Positions 4,876 to 6,005 of a DNA stretch of 6,005 nt are shown here, one piece after another. Under the pieces are notes generated by a model, which did not search any database, was not told where the DNA came from, and saw nothing but the letters and a program-made list of their open reading frames with translations. Each line of letters opens with the position of its first letter. The stretch's first letter is position 1. The position numbers were made by a program, and so were the translations under genes. Source of the DNA: Tardiphaga sp. GTDB lineage: Bacteria > Pseudomonadota > Alphaproteobacteria > Rhizobiales > Xanthobacteraceae. The stretch lies in assembly GCA_028290765.1 (NCBI GenBank), contig JAQGJF010001103.1, positions 1-6,005 of the forward strand, read 5' to 3'.

Positions 4876-6005
4876 ATGCGTTTTACCTCCCTCATCGTCG
4901 AATTGATCCGCGCCCGGCCGCGACTGATGCTGTGGATCGTCGTGCTGTTTCAGGCGGCGTTGTGGCTGATCGTGCCGCTGTTGATCTATCGCGGACCGCC
5001 GGACGATCTGGCCACCGTACTGGCCTATGGCCGGGAATATCAGGTCGGGACCTATCTCGGTCCGCCGCTGGCGTTCTGGCTGGCCGACATCGCCTTCCGC
5101 ATGGCGGGCAATCACATCTTCGGCGTCTATCTGCTGGCGCAGCTCTGCTTCATTGCGACCTTCCAGGCGCTCTATTTGCTGGCGCGGGCCATCGTCGGCG
5201 GCCAACAGGCGGTGATCGCGATCCTGCTCACGGCGACGGTCACGGCCTTCAGCTCGCCGGGCGTCGAGTTCGGGCCATTGGTGCTGGCGCGGCCGCTATG
5301 GGCGATGCTGCTGTGGCATTCCTGGCAGGTGATCGGGCAGGGCCGGCGCAACGCCTGGTTCGCGCTGTCGATCGAGGCCGGCCTCTTGCTGCTCACCACC
5401 CCTGTCGCGCTCTGGCTGCTGCTGCTGCCGGTAGGGTTTGCGCTCGCCACCGCGCGAGGCCGGCGCACCTTGACATCGTTCGACCCGCTGTTTGCGTTGC
5501 TGGTCGTGGCCGTGCTGGCGTTGCCCTATCTCATCTGGCTGATCCGCGCCGATGCCAGCGTGTTGCCGCCGCTGCCCGCGATCGACGATGTCGGCGGCAA
5601 GGCTTTGCGCTGGGGTGAATTGCTGGGCGGCCTGCTGCTGGCGATGACCGGCATCGTGGTCTTGACGGTGTTGAACTGGGGCCGCCTGGCCCGCAAGCCG
5701 GAGGACGCGCCGATCATCTTTCGTCCGCCGGTCGATCCGATGGCGCGGCATTACGTTTATTTCTTTGCCCTGGCGCCGGGGCTGCTGGGCAGCTTTTTCG
5801 CAGCGCTGTATGGTTTCGATCGCATCGTCGGCGGGGCCGGCATCGCGCTTCTGATGTCCGGCCTCGCGGTCGTGGTGACGACCGGCGATCTGATCATGCT
5901 GCGGCGGCAGCAATTGCTGCGCAAGGTGTGGGCCTTCGCCATCGCAGTACCAGCGCTGGCGGCCCTGGCAACGACGCTGATCCTGCCATGGTTCGGCGGC
6001 AGCGA
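4876..6005 (+). CDS. Integral-membrane glycosyltransferase, family 39 / ArnT-like (partial, 3' end beyond window)
   Basis: The frame is open from ATG 4876 to the window end, giving 376 complete residues. A short basic N-terminus (IRARPRL, 11-17) is followed by a first membrane helix at about 18-38. Next is a periplasmic loop with PPDD (41-44), whose Asp pair sits where GT-C enzymes of the PMT/ArnT group place the catalytic acid. The same loop contains YLGPPLAFWLADIAFR (60-75), a PMT-2 (GT39)-like motif. Further hydrophobic stretches lie at about 82-104, 111-130, 135-152, 165-193, 204-224, 246-267, 291-312, 319-337 and 349-371, about ten in all. Such inner-membrane enzymes move a sugar from a polyprenyl-phosphate donor onto lipid A, protein or glycan; the acceptor here is unknown. 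Homologues have a soluble C-terminal domain that would lie beyond the window. AGG at 4867-4869 is a modest ribosome-binding site. A predicted promoter lies just upstream, so it need not depend on rnhB. Confidence 0.88.
   Translation, partial: MRFTSLIVELIRARPRLMLWIVVLFQAALWLIVPLLIYRGPPDDLATVLAYGREYQVGTYLGPPLAFWLADIAFRMAGNHIFGVYLLAQLCFIATFQALYLLARAIVGGQQAVIAILLTATVTAFSSPGVEFGPLVLARPLWAMLLWHSWQVIGQGRRNAWFALSIEAGLLLLTTPVALWLLLLPVGFALATARGRRTLTSFDPLFALLVVAVLALPYLIWLIRADASVLPPLPAIDDVGGKALRWGELLGGLLLAMTGIVVLTVLNWGRLARKPEDAPIIFRPPVDPMARHYVYFFALAPGLLGSFFAALYGFDRIVGGAGIALLMSGLAVVVTTGDLIMLRRQQLLRKVWAFAIAVPALAALATTLILPWFGGS

Noticed and set aside
4818..5618. A 266-codon plus-strand open frame beginning TTG 4818
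   Set aside because: It overlaps the membrane glycosyltransferase in another frame, and its translation is Arg/Ala-rich without membrane segments. The frame starting at 4876 gives regular hydrophobic helices and runs uninterrupted to the window end.

Overview
The window looks like an ordinary chromosomal segment of an alphaproteobacterium of the Bradyrhizobium/Rhodopseudomonas/Afipia type (Nitrobacteraceae). The reasons are its high-GC coding style, protein sequences that read like Bradyrhizobium orthologues (RNase HII, a PA0069-type radical SAM protein and a family-39 glycosyltransferase), and a paired 'CCCGGATGAGCG...ATCCGGG' palindromic repeat of a kind I associate with that group. This placement comes from recognition, not from a search.

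Layout. On the minus strand, reading leftwards, there is a short GT2-like glycosyltransferase (1397 to 828), then a MarR-GNAT fusion regulator/acetyltransferase (759 to beyond base 1, so its C-terminus is missing). A near-perfect 20-bp palindrome lies inside the predicted promoter of the MarR-GNAT gene. On the plus strand, diverging from the glycosyltransferase, there are in order: a PA0069-family radical SAM protein (1588-2745), an inverted pair of REP-like repeats (2779-2862), a VOC-superfamily protein (2885-3340), a RimJ/RimL-like GNAT acetyltransferase (3404-3970), ribonuclease HII rnhB (4029-4766) and the start of an integral-membrane family-39 glycosyltransferase (4876 to beyond 6005). 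Every gap between genes is under 200 bases. No tRNA, rRNA, CRISPR array, insertion sequence or phage gene was seen.

How the genes relate. The MarR-GNAT gene is probably autoregulated. The radical SAM gene appears to have its own promoter, placed so close to the ATG that its mRNA may be leaderless. Its protein ends in QLDLF, which matches the consensus beta-sliding-clamp-binding pentapeptide; this is the most thought-provoking observation here and would link an uncharacterised radical SAM family to DNA replication or repair. The VOC, GNAT and rnhB genes follow on the same strand with modest gaps and may be partly cotranscribed. The family-39 glycosyltransferase has a plausible promoter of its own. 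I found no evidence for a wholly new multi-gene system. The points worth a second look are the clamp motif, the operator, the degenerate active sites of the GT2 and VOC proteins, and the repeat just ahead of the VOC ribosome-binding site.
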